Of a stretch of DNA of 64,000 nt, positions 24,223 through 35,449 are shown one piece after another (within the stretch, counting starts at the first letter, position 1; each line of letters begins with the position of its first letter). The DNA comes from Gerris lacustris (Eukaryota; Arthropoda; Insecta; Hemiptera; Gerridae): positions 19,907,605 through 19,971,604 of the forward strand of contig OX578278.1 of NCBI GenBank assembly GCA_951217055.1, written 5' to 3'. Made by a program: the position numbers and the translations under genes. A model generated the notes under the pieces. It was not told the origin of the DNA, made no database searches, and saw only the letters and a program-made list of their open reading frames with translations.

Positions 24223-24653
24223 GTTTGTTCCAACCCCCCCCCCCTCCCTCCTATTTGTACCGTCCTTTGTATCGTCCCGGGAATCGTTAAGGACAGATTT
24301 TATACGCATGCGCTAACATTATACTGTAGTAAAATCATGTCAGGTTGGAACGGGTTTAGGAATATAATTCGCAGGGTATTAAAAACATTCAAGGAAACCT
24401 AACAGTTAGAGAACCTTCCTGTTGATATTTGTGATTATTGACATAACTGCGCAAGTCATACAAACCAGTACATGGTATTGTCAGAGGATCGTTGGGATCG
24501 TACAGTGAACGGTTCACAAACGATCCCTGCCCGGGTTGGAACAGTTTCGTGTACGGTACAAAACACTGTCACAAGTCGGCTTGGAACGGCTTTTATCTAT
24601 TGCGCATGCCGGTGACGATCCCGCGGACGGTTCACTGCTTGGTTAGAACAAAC
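24223..24653. mobile_element. MITE with 13-bp terminal inverted repeats
   Basis: Termini GTTTGTTCCAACC and GGTTAGAACAAAC are complementary but for one base. The interior has GC-rich palindromic blocks (GATCGTTGGGATCG, GTGAACGGTTCAC, GGTTGGAACGG). Related sequence recurs at 25787-25994 and 27974-28060. CTAG lies near both ends and may belong to the target duplication, but this is unclear. A 60-codon open frame in it is not credible as a gene. Confidence 0.6.
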
Positions 24654-24732
24654 CTAGAATATATCACCCCATAAAAAACAGAAGTAGTCGGATCGTTTTA
24701 ACTAAAATTAATAAACGAAGATAATAAATAAA

Positions 24733-25100
24733 ATTCTGCCAATTAGTGTGGCACATAGCTTACTCGCGTTATTATAACCTCTAATTTATTTATTTTTCTC
24801 TCACCTTTTATTTAAATCGGTCAAAATGGTTTTTATTTTTTTCATGAATAAATAGAAAAATTTATAGACCCCAGACAGTTGAAATTAATGTGGGACCACC
24901 GGACCGGACCACCTGTAGGATATACTCGACTTTGATTGGTTCCTAAAAATTGAACCGACAGATAGATACGAGACCAAAAACTTTTACCTTACGTCTGAAA
25001 CCGATTTCTGTTCTGGAATTTTTCAAATCGGAGACATAAAGATAAATTTCCGTTCTTGAGAACGATCACATAGCTTCCGTTACCTTCCGTAAGCTCGACA
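24733..25100 (+). repeat. Interspersed repeat family C, internally deleted copy
   Basis: Keeps the start (GCCAATTAGTGTGGCACATA) and the end (ACCGATTTCTGTTCTGGAAT, GATCACATAGCTTCCGTTAC, CTTCCGTAAGCTCG) but lacks much of the middle seen in the 22-kb copy. Both ends carry CACATAGCTT. Confidence 0.65.
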
Positions 25101-25449
25101 GAAACATACAGCAATAGATGAGAGATGAGATTATAAGAGCAAAACGTTATTAGCATTCTTGGATTAGAAGGAGATACATCTTGTAGACATGGTGGTTTCA
25201 ATGTCTAAACCCATTGGTTACGTTTTTCAGCTTTATCGCGGAAACTGGTATAGGGTCTTCAATGGAAATCGATTTATTGATTTTCACAGGGAATTAAAAT
25301 GTTTAGTGTCTATAGTTTCCGTCGAATAGCCTTACGATGTCTCCGATCTATCCCTCTCTGTACTCTCTTCTATCGGTCTATAACACCCTCTTTAAATGAT
25401 AATCGGATAAACGTAAAAATAAGAAAGATATCAAGTGTTTTTATATTAC
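25101..25449. other. No gene recognised
   Basis: Short unique AT-rich stretch; the 64-codon open frame at 25299-25493 has no recognisable domain. Confidence 0.4.
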
Positions 25450-25640
25450 TAGTTGAATTCCCTGTGCTTCACAACATAATGTATTATTTTTAGTGTAATA
25501 CTTAAATTGATGGGTTTATAAACTAACGCCAAAAACATTAAAGTTAATACGGCAGAGTTTTTTTACCCCCATTCCCTTGGATAAAGTAATTTAGATAAAG
25601 CTATGATCTAGAGGTACTGTGATGGATGAGTGAGAAGTAT
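25450..25640 (+). repeat. Family A fragment
   Basis: Begins ACTAGTTGAATTCCCTGTGCTTC, a diverged form of the family A start at 4408, and ends at GTGATGGATGAGTGAGAAGT, a block also present near 4340. Confidence 0.45.
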
Positions 25641-25786
25641 TTGTAATTATTTCCCTCCCAGAGGATCAAATATAATTTATAATTTTGCTACAATCCCTAA
25701 GTAATTTCAACGACTGGAGAAGCATTTTCGAATGCGAGCTTTCTGGGAGAGACAGAGGTATTTTTATTGTATATCTATTGTGCGAT

Positions 25787-26088
25787 TGACATAACTGCGC
25801 ATGTCATGCAAACCAGTACTTGGTATTGTCAGAGGATCGTTTGGACCGTACAGTAAACGGTTCGTAAACGATCCCTGCGCGGGTTGGATTCGTTTGGAGG
25901 ACGGTACAAAACACTGTCACAAGTCGGGTTGGAACGGCTTTTATCCTTTGCGTATGCCCTTGAAGATCCCGTGGACGGTAAACTGCTTGGTTTTTATGGA
26001 TGAATGATATTTTGCTACTAGACACTTTAACTAGTTGCCGAAGATAAAGCATTCAATCCAACTAATCTACTTACAAATGAAGTTCGAT
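25787..26088 (+). repeat. MITE fragment plus flank, duplicated at 27974-28146
   Basis: The first part (ATTGACATAACTGCGCA to about 25994) is homologous to the right half of the MITE at 24223-24653. From about 25916 to 26088 the sequence is almost identical to 27974-28146, including flank beyond the MITE end (GGATGAATGATATTTTGCTA, CTAGTTGCCGAAGATAAAGC). Confidence 0.75.
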
Positions 26089-27617
26089 TTGGAAGATGTG
26101 GTTTGATATTTTCCAAACACCAAGAATTAGTTTCGTCGATTCCCACAGAGAATAAACTTGATAGCGATTAACTCAAAGCGAGATAGAGTCTTAATCCGTC
26201 CACTTTTAATCAGAACGTTGAGCATTGCAAAGGCTACTCCTGTTCTGACTTTTTAAGTTATTTGTTAAAGAAGAAAGGTTAAAACAATCTTTGGAGGCAC
26301 CACCTCTAAAATCAACTACCTCTGCTACCTTATCAGATATCTTTGTTCATACTTTCATACTCACCAACACGAAACAAAATGTTAAGTGATTAAATTAACA
26401 CTCTTTTATGATACCTTTGAGCGTGTGTTGACTAATTAATAACCATATGATCAAATTAAAGATGACAAACTGTTTCTAAAATTTTCTCTTTCAGATTATA
26501 TTCACGATCATAAAGATACTTTGATTAATAAAAATGTTGATTCTAATTATTTTATTGCCTGTAAAAAATCTATTAATATTTAATATGATCACTCGCACTT
26601 TAATATGATCAATTAATTTTCTGACGATGAGCAATCCTGCTATGACATCAGTAATTGAATTTCAAACAAGAGCAATCTAACGTCAAATCGCAGGTGTTTA
26701 TAAAATCACTTTGCCGTTCTGCCAATCTCTGTCGTGTCTAACAAAAGCTTTTCTGCCTATTTATTGAATATGCCGGGAGCCGAAATAAATTTCGTTCAGT
26801 GACGATTCCATTAGGATAAAACGCATTTGATGATCAATTTGATTGATCTGTCTAAGCTTCAGTATAGAGGATGTTTTCAAAAGTAACACGAGATGTGTCG
26901 CTTACAATTATTTTGCCGTACTGAAGCTGCACCAGGATTCAGCGGCTAATGGCTCGTGAGTGATTCAATTAACAACGCTCCATTTAGTAATCCCTAGCTC
27001 AACACAGTTTAACTCGACGACGAAGAAGTGCCAAACATGACAGCAGCTCGACTAACAAATTTCCCAAACGGCTGATACCACATTTATAAAAAAAAAAAAC
27101 GGATAAAAGGTAAATAAACTGTGTTGAATTAATAGTTTTTTAAGTCTTTTAAACAAAATTGTAACTCACTTAACAACGAAAATTTATAACAAATTGATAA
27201 AACTCTATCTTCATGAACTATTAAGTTATCTTATAAAGACATTAAAAAAACTCCAATAAATAGCCGCCTTCATATATTATATTTATTTGCTCTTTCAGCA
27301 GTTATAATAAACATTATAACTTTATTATTGTATAACTTTCCTTAAAAATAAATTCAGATAGTAGTACACAACTTCAACTGATTAATACTATTTTCTATTA
27401 ACTGATATGATAAAATATTGCTGTAGTCATTTAAAAAAATCAGTTACAAAATTGTTATAAATAGTAAATACATTCACGAGATGAAGATTAATGTTAAGGG
27501 AACATATGTACATACATACATAAATATTTGAAAATAATAAATTGAACATTAACTTAATAATAACACCACATTCATTAAATTGACGCAATATTACAATAAT
27601 TGATAAATATACTGACA
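26089..27617. other. AT-rich stretch, nothing recognised
   Basis: No repeat family copy and no frame with a recognisable domain. An ACATACATACAT short run lies near 27510. Confidence 0.4.
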
Positions 27618-27664
27618 TTTTAAAACAGCCGGAGTTGTGGTAGACTTAGGGGGGTGACACACTT

Positions 27665-27898
27665 CGCCACCCAGGTAGCGCCACCTGGGTGGCGCTACCC
27701 GGCCGACCGTCCGACGGTCTAGCTGCCACCCACAGGTGGCGCTACCCGGTCAACCCATTGTTTTCAATTGAGCCTGTCAAACGTCGCCACCCAAGTCACG
27801 CCACTCAGACCCTACTCCTTCAATCAAATATAGGGGAAATCAAATCTGGGGCTGACTGCATCCCTCATATAAGTGGGTGGCGCAAGTCAGGTGGCGGA
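27665..27898. mobile_element. GC-rich inverted-repeat element with GCCACC repeats
   Basis: Left terminus CGCCACCCAGGTAGCGCCACC matches the complement of the right terminus (about GGTGGCGCAAGTCAGGTGGCG). Inside are further copies of the GCCACC(C)AGGTGGCGCTACC type, including a perfect CCACCTGGGTGG-type hairpin. It is far more GC-rich than its surroundings and interrupts a family C fragment (CAGATAGCCCCAGATTAATT follows at 27910). The open frame across it is compositional. Confidence 0.6.
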
Positions 27899-27973
27899 AA
27901 GTAACCTGCAGATAGCCCCAGATTAATTTAAACAGTCTGCGCTCTTTAAATTTTGCTAAATTGATATTTATTT
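27899..27973 (-). repeat. Family C internal fragment
   Basis: CAGATAGCCCCAGATTAATT and TTAAATTTTGCTAAATTGAT match the minus-strand copy at 53560-53750. It lies directly between the GC-rich element and the duplicated segment. Confidence 0.6.
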
Positions 27974-28146
27974 AAACACTGCCACAAGTCGGGTTGGAAC
28001 GGCTTTTATCCTTTGCGTATGCCGTTGAAGATCCCGTTGACGGTAAACTGCTTGGTTTTTATGGATGAATGATATTTTGCTACTAGACACTTTAACTAGT
28101 TGCCGAAGATAAAGCATTCAATCCAACTAATCTACTTACAAATAAA
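27974..28146 (+). repeat. Second copy of the 173-bp duplication
   Basis: Nearly identical to 25916-26088 (a few substitutions, such as CCGTTGAAG versus CCCTTGAAG). The junction is not at a MITE end, so this is a local segmental duplication or template switch rather than an independent insertion. Confidence 0.8.
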
Positions 28147-28259
28147 GTTTGTAAGGTTAAGGGTAAGGTAAGTAAGGTTCGATCCCCTAGGGGAAGGGGG
28201 GTGGGGTTCACAATGTGTTTTTTTATCGACAACAAGGTAAAATAAATTTTATAAGGTGA

Positions 28260-28590
28260 TTGGGGGGGGGGGGGGGGGAGGGATTTTTTGAAAATAAAAC
28301 GAACACTTAAAAATATTTGAGTTTACCACAATTTGCGAATTGTGCATGCGCATATTAAATTTTTAACTTCTTTATATTTTTCTTATGTGAACTAAAGAGT
28401 GACAGACAGATAGACACATCATCCTCGAAATAAAGGTTTCGAGAAGGATCTTCGAAACCTAAAAAACCGGAGAAAAATTAAATTAATTTTACAATAATAG
28501 GTTTTAAAAGCATGAAATCAATAACTTATACAATACGGGACTCGAGGAAGCTATGTGCCACATTAATAAGCAGACTATTTTACGTTTATT
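28260..28590 (-). repeat. Interspersed repeat family C, minus copy
   Basis: Ends with CGAGGAAGCTATGTGCCACA (reverse complement of the family start). Preceded by GACAGACAGATAGACACAT. A G-run of about 18 bases adjoins its left side (28262-28279). Confidence 0.6.
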
Positions 28591-30410
28591 AAGCGATATT
28601 TGTATTTATTTTTAGCAGTACGACATTATTGATTATGTTGAACGGCAAATGTTAATTCCAAGAAGCTGAATAATTTAAACTTTTTGGTATTTTCCTGTCA
28701 AGTTTCTAGCTATTTAGGAAGTGACTAAAAATTTTGATGATGAGTGAGTGAGTCAGTAACGCAAAATGCAAACTTTGAAACTCTACCCTTTTGAAAAGGC
28801 TTAATATGAAGAGCTCATTTTTTTACAGAATTAAAAGGAAGCAGAGATAATATGAGGGTGAGAAAAACCGGGTGAATTAGTTCAAGCAAAGATATAATGT
28901 GTGCTTGCTCAAACGTGGCCTAGCGCACAGACGTTATCTCAGATTTCGTTTTAATCTGCTTTAATTACTAACGTAATTAATCGACAACACAGAAAGGAAT
29001 CTTAACTTTTTTTTTAACACTGTTTTCATAATTAATAATATATAGAAGCATAATTTAAACTTTCTCGCGTTCTTTGCATTAATTACAACTAAGCCAAATT
29101 ACAACTTCTGTCTTTACGTATAATCTTAAAATCGAAATTTTGTGCCATTACATACTTTCTCTAGTATATGATAAACGGACACTCTTTTAGATTGTAATTA
29201 AACTATATTTTTTCTAGAATATAAATGACTGACTAATAATACTCGTAATTATTAAGACAAAGATATATTTAGTCCAATGTATTTTGGGATAAAGGAATAT
29301 ACTTCTGTTTTATATAAGGAGAGTCACATTCCGTACACCTTCTTTAGATTTTTACTCCTCACTGTTCTTTTATAAGGGGAGTAACAATCAAAAGAAGTTC
29401 CGAAAAATGTATAATTAAATAAATTTGGGAAAGACTTGATTGAAAGATCGAGATAATTTATCTTCAAAAAAAAAAAAAATAAATAAATAAATAAAGGGGC
29501 GATAATTTAAAAAACTAACTATTTTTCCTATTCAAGCTGCTTTTTTAAAATTTAATCAAGGCAACATAAGAGAAAATTTAAGAAATATAATTTAATTTTT
29601 TTATAAAATGCTTTTTAAAAATATTACTAAAAAAAACTAAAGAAATTTTAATAAAACGAATTTTCAACGGTATTAAATATTCTTTATACAAAGTCCTCTT
29701 TCTAAAAAAATAAATAATTAACGAAAAAAACATAATAACACTTTTTTTCAATAGGAAAATGAGAGAAACAGAGATGAAAATTTAATATAATTTGTACTAC
29801 TTGGTAATTATCTGGGTGGTCATAAAGGCATTGGCTACTTAAGGGGGAAGCAGAGAGTTCTAGGCAAGAGCTCTCATTAAAAGCCCTCATTAGAAAGTAA
29901 TTTAGTTAAAATAATTAATTTCTCCCCCCCCCCCCAAACCTTCACCAAGCATCCCTGATTGCTAAAACATCCTTGATTACAAAATCGAATTCCTTCTAGA
30001 CCCGGGACCAATGGGAGGGTAGAGGTCAGGTCCAATTTAATATGGACCAGAATAATTTACACAATTACATATGTTTTTATAATTATACTTAATTTCTTTA
30101 GTTAAAAAGTTAAAAAGTTATGTAAAAAGAAAACAAATATATTTATGTTGTGGCTGCTGTAAAGGCAGCATAAGAATTTGGAAACGTTGTACTGCAATAT
30201 ATCGTATATTATGAAACACAACTTTAGTTTATAATTACATAAGATTCCCTTGAAAGAAGTTTCCCACTCCTACTTAATCAGGACTGACAATAATGACAGA
30301 GTATATCACTCAAAACAACTCTGTTCCAGACCAAGTAGGATCAGGAAACAACACAATAATAAATAACTGACATTAACAAATTCAAAATTAATCTATAATA
30401 AAATCTGGCA
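28591..30410. other. AT-rich stretch, nothing firm
   Basis: A GATGATGAGTGAGTGAGTCAG block near 28735 resembles the end of a family A-type repeat. A-, AAAT- and C-runs occur at about 29467-29495 and 29924-29935. No credible gene. Confidence 0.4.
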
Positions 30411-31010
30411 CAGCGCCCACAGTAATAGTCCAGGAGATGGCGTACAAAAAAGTTTCTGACAAAAATCGAACTGGAATTTTGTGTATAAGTAAATCTTTTG
30501 GTACCTTTTAAGAATATGTGGTTGGCTAAGTTCGTCTGAGGGACATAGCTTGGCAATAGGCATTTGAAAAAAGAACCGGTGAAGAGCGACCATGTCCCGC
30601 CCTTTTTTGGTGGACAATGTGAGTTTCATGATCCTGAGTACTAAATTAGTTAGTAGACCAAAAATCAAGTTGATGGTAGTTTGTCACTTAATATGTGACC
30701 TCTTTGATTTGGAGTAATATTTGACAAACTAACCTATTACGTGACAAACTACCATCAACTTGATTATTGGTCTACTAACTAAGTTCGTACTTAAGATCAT
30801 GAAAATCATATTTTCCACCAAAAAGGGCGGGACATGGTCGCTCTTCACCGGTTTTTTTCCCAATGCCTACCGCCAAGCTATGTCTCGCAGATGAACCTAG
30901 GCGACCACATATTTTTAAAAAGCACCAAAATATTTACTTGTACACTAAATTCTAGCTTGATGTCAGTCAGACACATTTTTGCACGCTATATTCGCTAAAT
31001 GCGCATTTTA
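30411..31010. mobile_element. Large fold-back element with arms of about 250 bp
   Basis: The left arm (to 30687) and right arm (from 30741) are reverse complements at an estimated 80-85 percent identity; shared blocks include ACCGGTGAAGAGCGACCATG, AAGTTGATGGTAGTTTGTCA and TCTTAAAAGG/ATTTTTAAAA-type ends. The spacer of about 50 bp contains another TTTGACAAACT. Open frames across the arms (30341-30668, minus) are not recognisable proteins. Ends are fuzzy, so no target duplication is assigned. Confidence 0.7.
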
Positions 31011-31094
31011 AATTCAATAAACTTAGTTCTAAAATATTTATATTTTAAACTTCCTTGATAAACTAATGCTGTTAATGCTAATTATAATATATAC

Positions 31095-31320
31095 ATTTGA
31101 GCCGTGGCAACGGGCTTAATTTTATGGTTAGAAAAAAGTAAAATTAAGTAAATGAATTTAGATATCTCTTTGGATAAGTTATTATATCTATTTGAAGACC
31201 AACAAATCAAAATAAACATATTTTTTTTATTTTTTTATTGGAATTGGTTGCTTTAACTAAGCAATAACAAATAATTTCGAGGCGAGTCGTCACCGTCGGA
31301 ACAATACTCGATGATATAAA
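31095..31320 (+). repeat. Dispersed repeat, copy 1 of 2
   Basis: GCCGTGGCAACGGGCTTAAT, an internal CTTAATTTTA/TAAAATTAAG hairpin, GATAAGTTATTATATCTATT and GAGTCGTCACC recur in the same order and orientation at 35450-35660. No coding potential. Confidence 0.7.
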
Positions 31321-31502
31321 TGATATAATATTGACAAATAAAAAGTCATGATTTTTAAAATTATTACAGAGGAATATTATAAATATTACAGTGCACATAT
31401 AAGGTTTCCATTTAAGGGTTTTACAAATTATCCTAACAATAATAGTAATTAATGGTCTTACAGTTTACGATTTGTACAGAAATCTCAAAAGAAAAAAATT
31501 GA

Positions 31503-32085
31503 ACGCCAATTAGTGTGGCACATAGCTTCCTCGCATCCTATCATGTACTTTATTGTTATATAACATTAAAATTATTGTTATATTACTTTATTGTTACATT
31601 GTTTATTGTGTAAAAACTATTAATAGTTTTTGCGATCTTTAACACTTCACTGCGGTGTCGCTGTTGGCATTACTAAAAAATTGTATTTGAAAAAAATGTT
31701 TGTCTCTTTGAATAGATCAAGTTAGAGTTTTTTCCCGACCTAAAATTCCAATTTTAAATTTGAAGTTCACGTTTACGCGACTGTTGCTCGTGAACGCTTG
31801 GACGGATAACGTTGTCCAACGAACATGTCCTGTGCATTGGTAAAATGAACATGTCTACAAAATTTCATCAAAATCGGTCGACATTTACTCAAGTTATCAC
31901 ACGTTTCATAATTCGCAGAAACACAGACCGACAGACAGACAGACACGAGACCGAAAATGTCCCCTGATGTCTGAAACGGATTTCTGTCTTGGAATTTTTA
32001 AAATCGGAGGCATAAAAGTTTTTCGGTCTCAAAAGTGAACACAATGCTTCCGTTACCTTCGGTAAGCTCGGAAGCAATATGTAAT
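31503..32085 (+). repeat. Interspersed repeat family C, near full-length copy with terminal hairpin
   Basis: Starts GCCAATTAGTGTGGCACATA, includes AAATTTCATCAAAATCGGTC, (CAGA)n and AACGGATTTCTGTCTTGGAA, and ends with a hairpin, GCTTCCGTTACC TTCG GGTAAGCTCGGAAGC (written without its internal overlap), formed from GCTTCCG..CGGAAGC and TACC..GGTA. It is one of the best copies for defining the family's 3' end. Confidence 0.7.
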
Positions 32086-32595
32086 CAAACAAAAAATAAA
32101 ACAATTTCAAATATGAAACGAAATTCCATATTATGACAGAGCAAACTGAATAATTTCTTCAGTAAATCGTAGTTTACAGACAAGAATAAAACAATATGCT
32201 TGTATTGATTATAAACTTGTATGAAATATAATTCAGATGTCTTAGTGTATATAATGTTCAATATTTAAATTATTAAAATTTGAGTGGAATTTAATTAAAG
32301 GAGTTAAACAGGGTGAAAACTGATTAATTTTGCATTTTAAGGTAATTTAAAATAAACAGAGAGAGCATAATAGAATAATTATAGCGAGGGTAAACGAGCT
32401 TCTTATACATTCAATAAAATTTGCAGTTTGTCTGTCTGTCTGTTACGAGCAATTTCAGTAGTATAAACCAGTAATTTATTGTAGACAATTAGAATTAATT
32501 TGTTCTACCTAATCATCATTTTTTGAGCCAACTTGACAAAAATAGTTAAATAATATTAAATAATATATTTTGCTATTTTAACTACTCGTATATTA
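32086..32595. other. AT-rich stretch, nothing recognised
   Basis: Contains TTTGTCTGTCTGTCTGTTAC near 32430, a fragment common in arthropod repeats, and no open frame of note. Confidence 0.4.
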
Positions 32596-33121
32596 TTTTA
32601 TCTACGAAATATAAACATTGTATCTCTGTTTAGATGCGTAGAAAGTGATTCTTTACGTACTTGTATTCATTGCGCATGCGCGTCTCATAGTTCTGAAGAA
32701 TTCCTCTGCTTTACCACCCTAGGGCGGTAAATAAGAGGAATTCTTCAGCTTTACGCACGATTAGCAAGTTTGTTTACATTTAACAAAACTAATTTGCTGT
32801 TCTTTTATTAAAGTGACAGTTTATATCGAGTTTATAGTGAAAAACAATGAGTGAATCCTCCAGAAATAATTAATTCAGCAAAAAATACAACTCAAGAATT
32901 AATACCATCTTTATCAAGAGAGAGAGATACGAACTTACACACAGCAAGTTTATTTTTTTCTTTATTTATTATTTAAATCTAACAATCGTACGGTACGCAA
33001 CTCGTGCGAAAACGGCATTTTGCATTGCTCGTGTGGTTTTACTACCCTCGCGTCACTCGGGTGCAAACTCCACACTCGCATGCAAAATGCTACTATCCGC
33101 ACTCGACGCGTAATGTACTAT
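32596..33121 (+). mobile_element. Hairpin-ended element with N-terminal coding segment, copy 1
   Basis: Three modules: a left hairpin (CTGAAGAATTCCTCTGCTTT...CCTAGGG...AAGAGGAATTCTTCAG); a central segment with an ATG and a short coding region; and a right inverted repeat of about 150 bp (ATGCAAAATG ... GCATTTTGCAT, GTACGGTACGCAACTCGTGC ... GCACTCGACGCGTAATGTAC). The same modules in the same order occur, inverted, at 43249-43824 and 52106-52652. It is probably a deletion derivative of a larger mobile element. Confidence 0.7.
32847..32950 (+). pseudogene. Broken N-terminal coding segment (copy 1)
   Basis: Begins ATGAGTGAATC as in copy 2, but a deletion of about 35 bp (between GAATC and CTCC) shifts the frame and gives an early stop. 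A further GA insertion precedes the codons for RYEL. It corresponds to the 53-codon frame at 43405-43566. Confidence 0.55.
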
Positions 33122-33786
33122 TTAATCTAACGTCTTAATTGTTACCGTCATTAAATATTTGTAGTTGTACTAACTTATCAGAAATAGTTGAGAAAAAAAC
33201 TGAACGTTTAATTAACCAGACAAATGGTCACAGCAACTAAATTTTAGTTACTCGTAGTTACAATTGCGGGTATCCATTTAACTTAACTGTAAATATAATA
33301 AAGTGCTACTGAATGATCAATTGAGTTACTCTCAATGAGTGAGAGATACATCGATTATTCATTTTAACTGTCAAAACCATTTTTTAGTAAATGCAACTAA
33401 AAGTCAGATTAGATTTTGTTGAATTTACTAAAATATTTTTTTTGCCTATAATTTTATCGTTTAGTCGGTGATAATCTCACTAGCAGCTACTTACACAGAC
33501 TACATTGGTTACCCAAATTAAAACTTAAGTTAACGTAACTATTTAATTAAGTCGATTAAAATTTAATCAAGTAAATGCGTAGTTGAGGTAACCAGAGCCA
33601 TTAACTATTTTTTATTGATGATTCCAACATTTTTCAGTCATTAGCTAAACTAGAAATTCAGTTTAGAGCAGTAAAAATCTAGTTGCCATATACTAGAATT
33701 TTTTCTCAGTGTCCGACAATAACTTAAATAATAAGTTGAAGGTGACCAATTTAGTTGAAGTATGGTGTACATGTTGCCTAGGCTAA
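33122..33786. other. AT-rich stretch, nothing recognised
   Basis: No gene, tandem repeat or dispersed repeat copy seen. Confidence 0.4.
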
Positions 33787-34031
33787 AGCCGGCTGTACAC
33801 ATTGTCGTATACCTGACAAGTGTACTTGACAGGTAAACCGGAGAGTTTGTGCTATCATATCTGTGCAGTTAGGTTATAACTTGATAGCGCACACTCTCTG
33901 GTTTACCCGACAGGTGTACTTGACAGGTAAACAGGAGAGTGTGCGCTATCATATCAGTGCAGTTATGTCATAACTTGATAGCTCACACGCTCCGATTTAC
34001 CTGTCAGGTATACCACAACGTTTGGCCGGCT
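33787..34031. mobile_element. 245-bp MITE with TAA target duplication
   Basis: TAA (33784-33786) precedes AGCCGGCTGTACACATTGTC; the complementary end ..ACAACGTTTGGCCGGCT is followed by TAA (34032-34034). Subterminal GTATACCTGACA is shared by both ends. Inside, a unit with GGAGAGTGTGCGCTATCATA and TAACTTGATAGC alternates in direct and inverted orientation. The 3-bp duplication suggests PIF/Harbinger affinity. Non-coding. Confidence 0.8.
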
Positions 34032-34034
34032 TAA

Positions 34035-35449
34035 GTTTGTGGTCGTTCGCGTGCAATGCAATATCAACTCATTATGATGAACTATTTTCTTAATATTCAA
34101 TATTTATTGCATTATGCTCACTTCAATGATAGAGCCATGCGATGCCTAGCTAGTAATTGTAAACAAATTAAATGTTGGACTTTGCTCTCTCACAGGTTCT
34201 AAGGTTCTAAACAAAGGAAAGTTTTCTTCTGAGTTTAGTACGGTGAAGTTGGTCACCTTGTCGAGTTTCGTTAAGGTTTGTTTATAGGCAAGGGGAATGT
34301 CGAGGTTCTGAATAATGTATAAAAAGGGAAAGGAAGGAGAGAGACCTCATGGTCTGATAATGAAGCCCTGGCAAGGGCGACCTAAGTTTCCTGGCGTGGA
34401 CAAGGCAAAGGGATGTGAAGGACACATAGGTCGGACAAGGGAGAGATCCTTTTAGCAGGCCCTCCCTTCCTTACTAAGGATACCAGGAGAGAAATAGGGA
34501 TAATAAAGGACAAGACTCTGTCACGCTTCACTAAGACGTCTTGCTCAAATATCTTGCGGTCCATTCTACATCTAAACCTTTAAATAACTACCACTTTCAT
34601 ACATTTAACCACTAGCAAATATCCTTGAGGAGAAATATCAAGCAGTATTTCATGATGTTCTAAATACCCAACATATTTCATTCAACACCACTTTACTAAA
34701 ATGAGACTTGAACTACAAGGCGTAAATAACTTACAAAGAGAACCAACTAAATCATCTTTCAAGCTAACGCCATACCAGCAGACTAAATAAAATTACATTA
34801 GGTCAGGTTACCACTTCCTTCTTTGTTCTTCTCCGGACATACAAAAAAACAATAACAAACGAAATTAAAAGATACAACCAATAATTCCCAGCCAAGCCAA
34901 TTAAGATGTCAGTTTATTCACTAATTTAAACGATTTTTGTTGAGTTCAATCGCTAAACCTAATCAACTTGGATGATGTTATATTTTTAAAATATGTTGGC
35001 AGAGTTAATCTTGTAAAACACAGGAGACTGCGTACATCAATGTCTTACAAGAAAAGTATTAATAAGAATATTTACTAGCTCAGTTTATACTGTATATAAG
35101 CATAGAACTTAAAGTGAGATTTGATTCAATTTTATAACATCGCTATAATGTTGTCGATTACGTTCTTAACGTCTTTAAAAGTCACTTCACACCTCTTTCA
35201 CCAAGACATTAATTAAAGTAAACTTAATACCTTCTAATTTTTCCAATAGACCTCTTTAGGTACATTTTGTTCCATCAATAAATCAACCGAACTTTTTGTA
35301 AAGTTTGCTCTACAGCAAAAACTGATTTTCGTAATTTTGAAAAACAAAATGCAGTTTTTCAGAATAATCAAAAGTCTTCCATTACTTTTTTAAAGTTCTT
35401 AAATAGAACTTAATTAATATTTAATGAATACTCCTGAATTATATAAGCC
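34035..35449. other. Intergenic stretch, no gene recognised
   Basis: The segment 34300-34560 is less AT-rich and purine-rich (GAAAGGAAGGAGAGAGACC), with a 60-codon minus frame lacking any recognisable domain. No repeat copy identified. Confidence 0.4.

Noticed and set aside
24492..26007. Two similar 60-68-codon frames suggesting a gene family
   Set aside because: The similarity comes from the shared MITE sequence with 13-bp inverted ends, not from protein conservation.
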